35,000 bases of DNA from Blastocatellia bacterium (GTDB lineage: Bacteria > Acidobacteriota > Blastocatellia > UBA7656 > JADIYM01), in NCBI GenBank assembly GCA_016705245.1, contig JADIYM010000010.1, positions 1 to 35,000 on the forward strand, written 5' to 3'. Positions within the stretch are counted from its first letter, which is position 1; each line of letters starts with the position of its first letter. The position numbers were made by a program, and so were the translations under genes. The notes below the pieces were generated by a model. It had not been told where the DNA came from. It saw nothing but the letters and a program-made list of their open reading frames with translations, and did no database searches. Positions 33,633 to 35,000 of the stretch are shown here, one piece after another.

Positions 33633-35000
<1,368 letters not shown>

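Overview
This is a GC-rich bacterial chromosomal window, most like an Acidobacteriota genome. That placement is an inference from gene content: Ser/Thr kinases carrying periplasmic TolB-like propellers, an ECF-like sigma factor beside a kinase, a secreted M16/S9 peptidase pair, SUMF1-type and beta-helix secreted proteins, and a B12-dependent ribonucleotide reductase. A 16S or marker-gene search would settle it.

Layout. 1-2448 (minus): 5'-part of a quinone oxidoreductase, a membrane-anchored hypothetical protein, and leuB. 2722-3201 (+): an isoprenylcysteine-methyltransferase-like membrane enzyme, convergent with an M28 peptidase across a very GC-rich element with a 21-C run. 3552-6255 (minus): a lipoprotein cytochrome c, then a coupled trio (2Fe-2S ferredoxin-like protein, small protein, M28 peptidase) joined by ATGA overlaps. 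6448-12642: queF, a membrane protein, a TPR/DUF1579-like protein, nrdJ with tandem NrdR boxes, and queC. 12771-18814: M16 zinc protease, S9 prolyl-oligopeptidase and a SUMF1-domain protein. 19464-19537: a tRNA with a UAA anticodon and a short variable loop. 19927-24975: two secreted hypothetical proteins, then an ECF-like sigma factor and Ser/Thr kinase that are both frame-disrupted. 25024-32724: a 1216-aa kinase/NB-ARC/TPR regulator, a beta-helix surface protein, an arginase-family enzyme and an MliC-META lipoprotein. 32894-33324: a nested repeat array. 33361 to the end: terminator, 5S rRNA and the 3' part of 23S rRNA (minus).

Two themes stand out. First, four genes contain single-base frame breaks (M28 peptidase, ferredoxin-like gene, sigma factor, kinase). 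Each repairs cleanly by one base, except the sigma factor, which also has an in-frame stop and substitutions in its signature motif and so looks truly decayed. Second, two kinds of non-coding repeat are abundant. Long near-perfect palindromes sit between genes, mostly at convergent junctions. A REP/REPIN-like family with a GGTACTGA core occurs beside the tRNA, in the array before the rRNA operon, and inside the reading frame of the beta-helix protein. No defence system, CRISPR array, phage or transposase gene was seen, and no clearly new multi-gene system.
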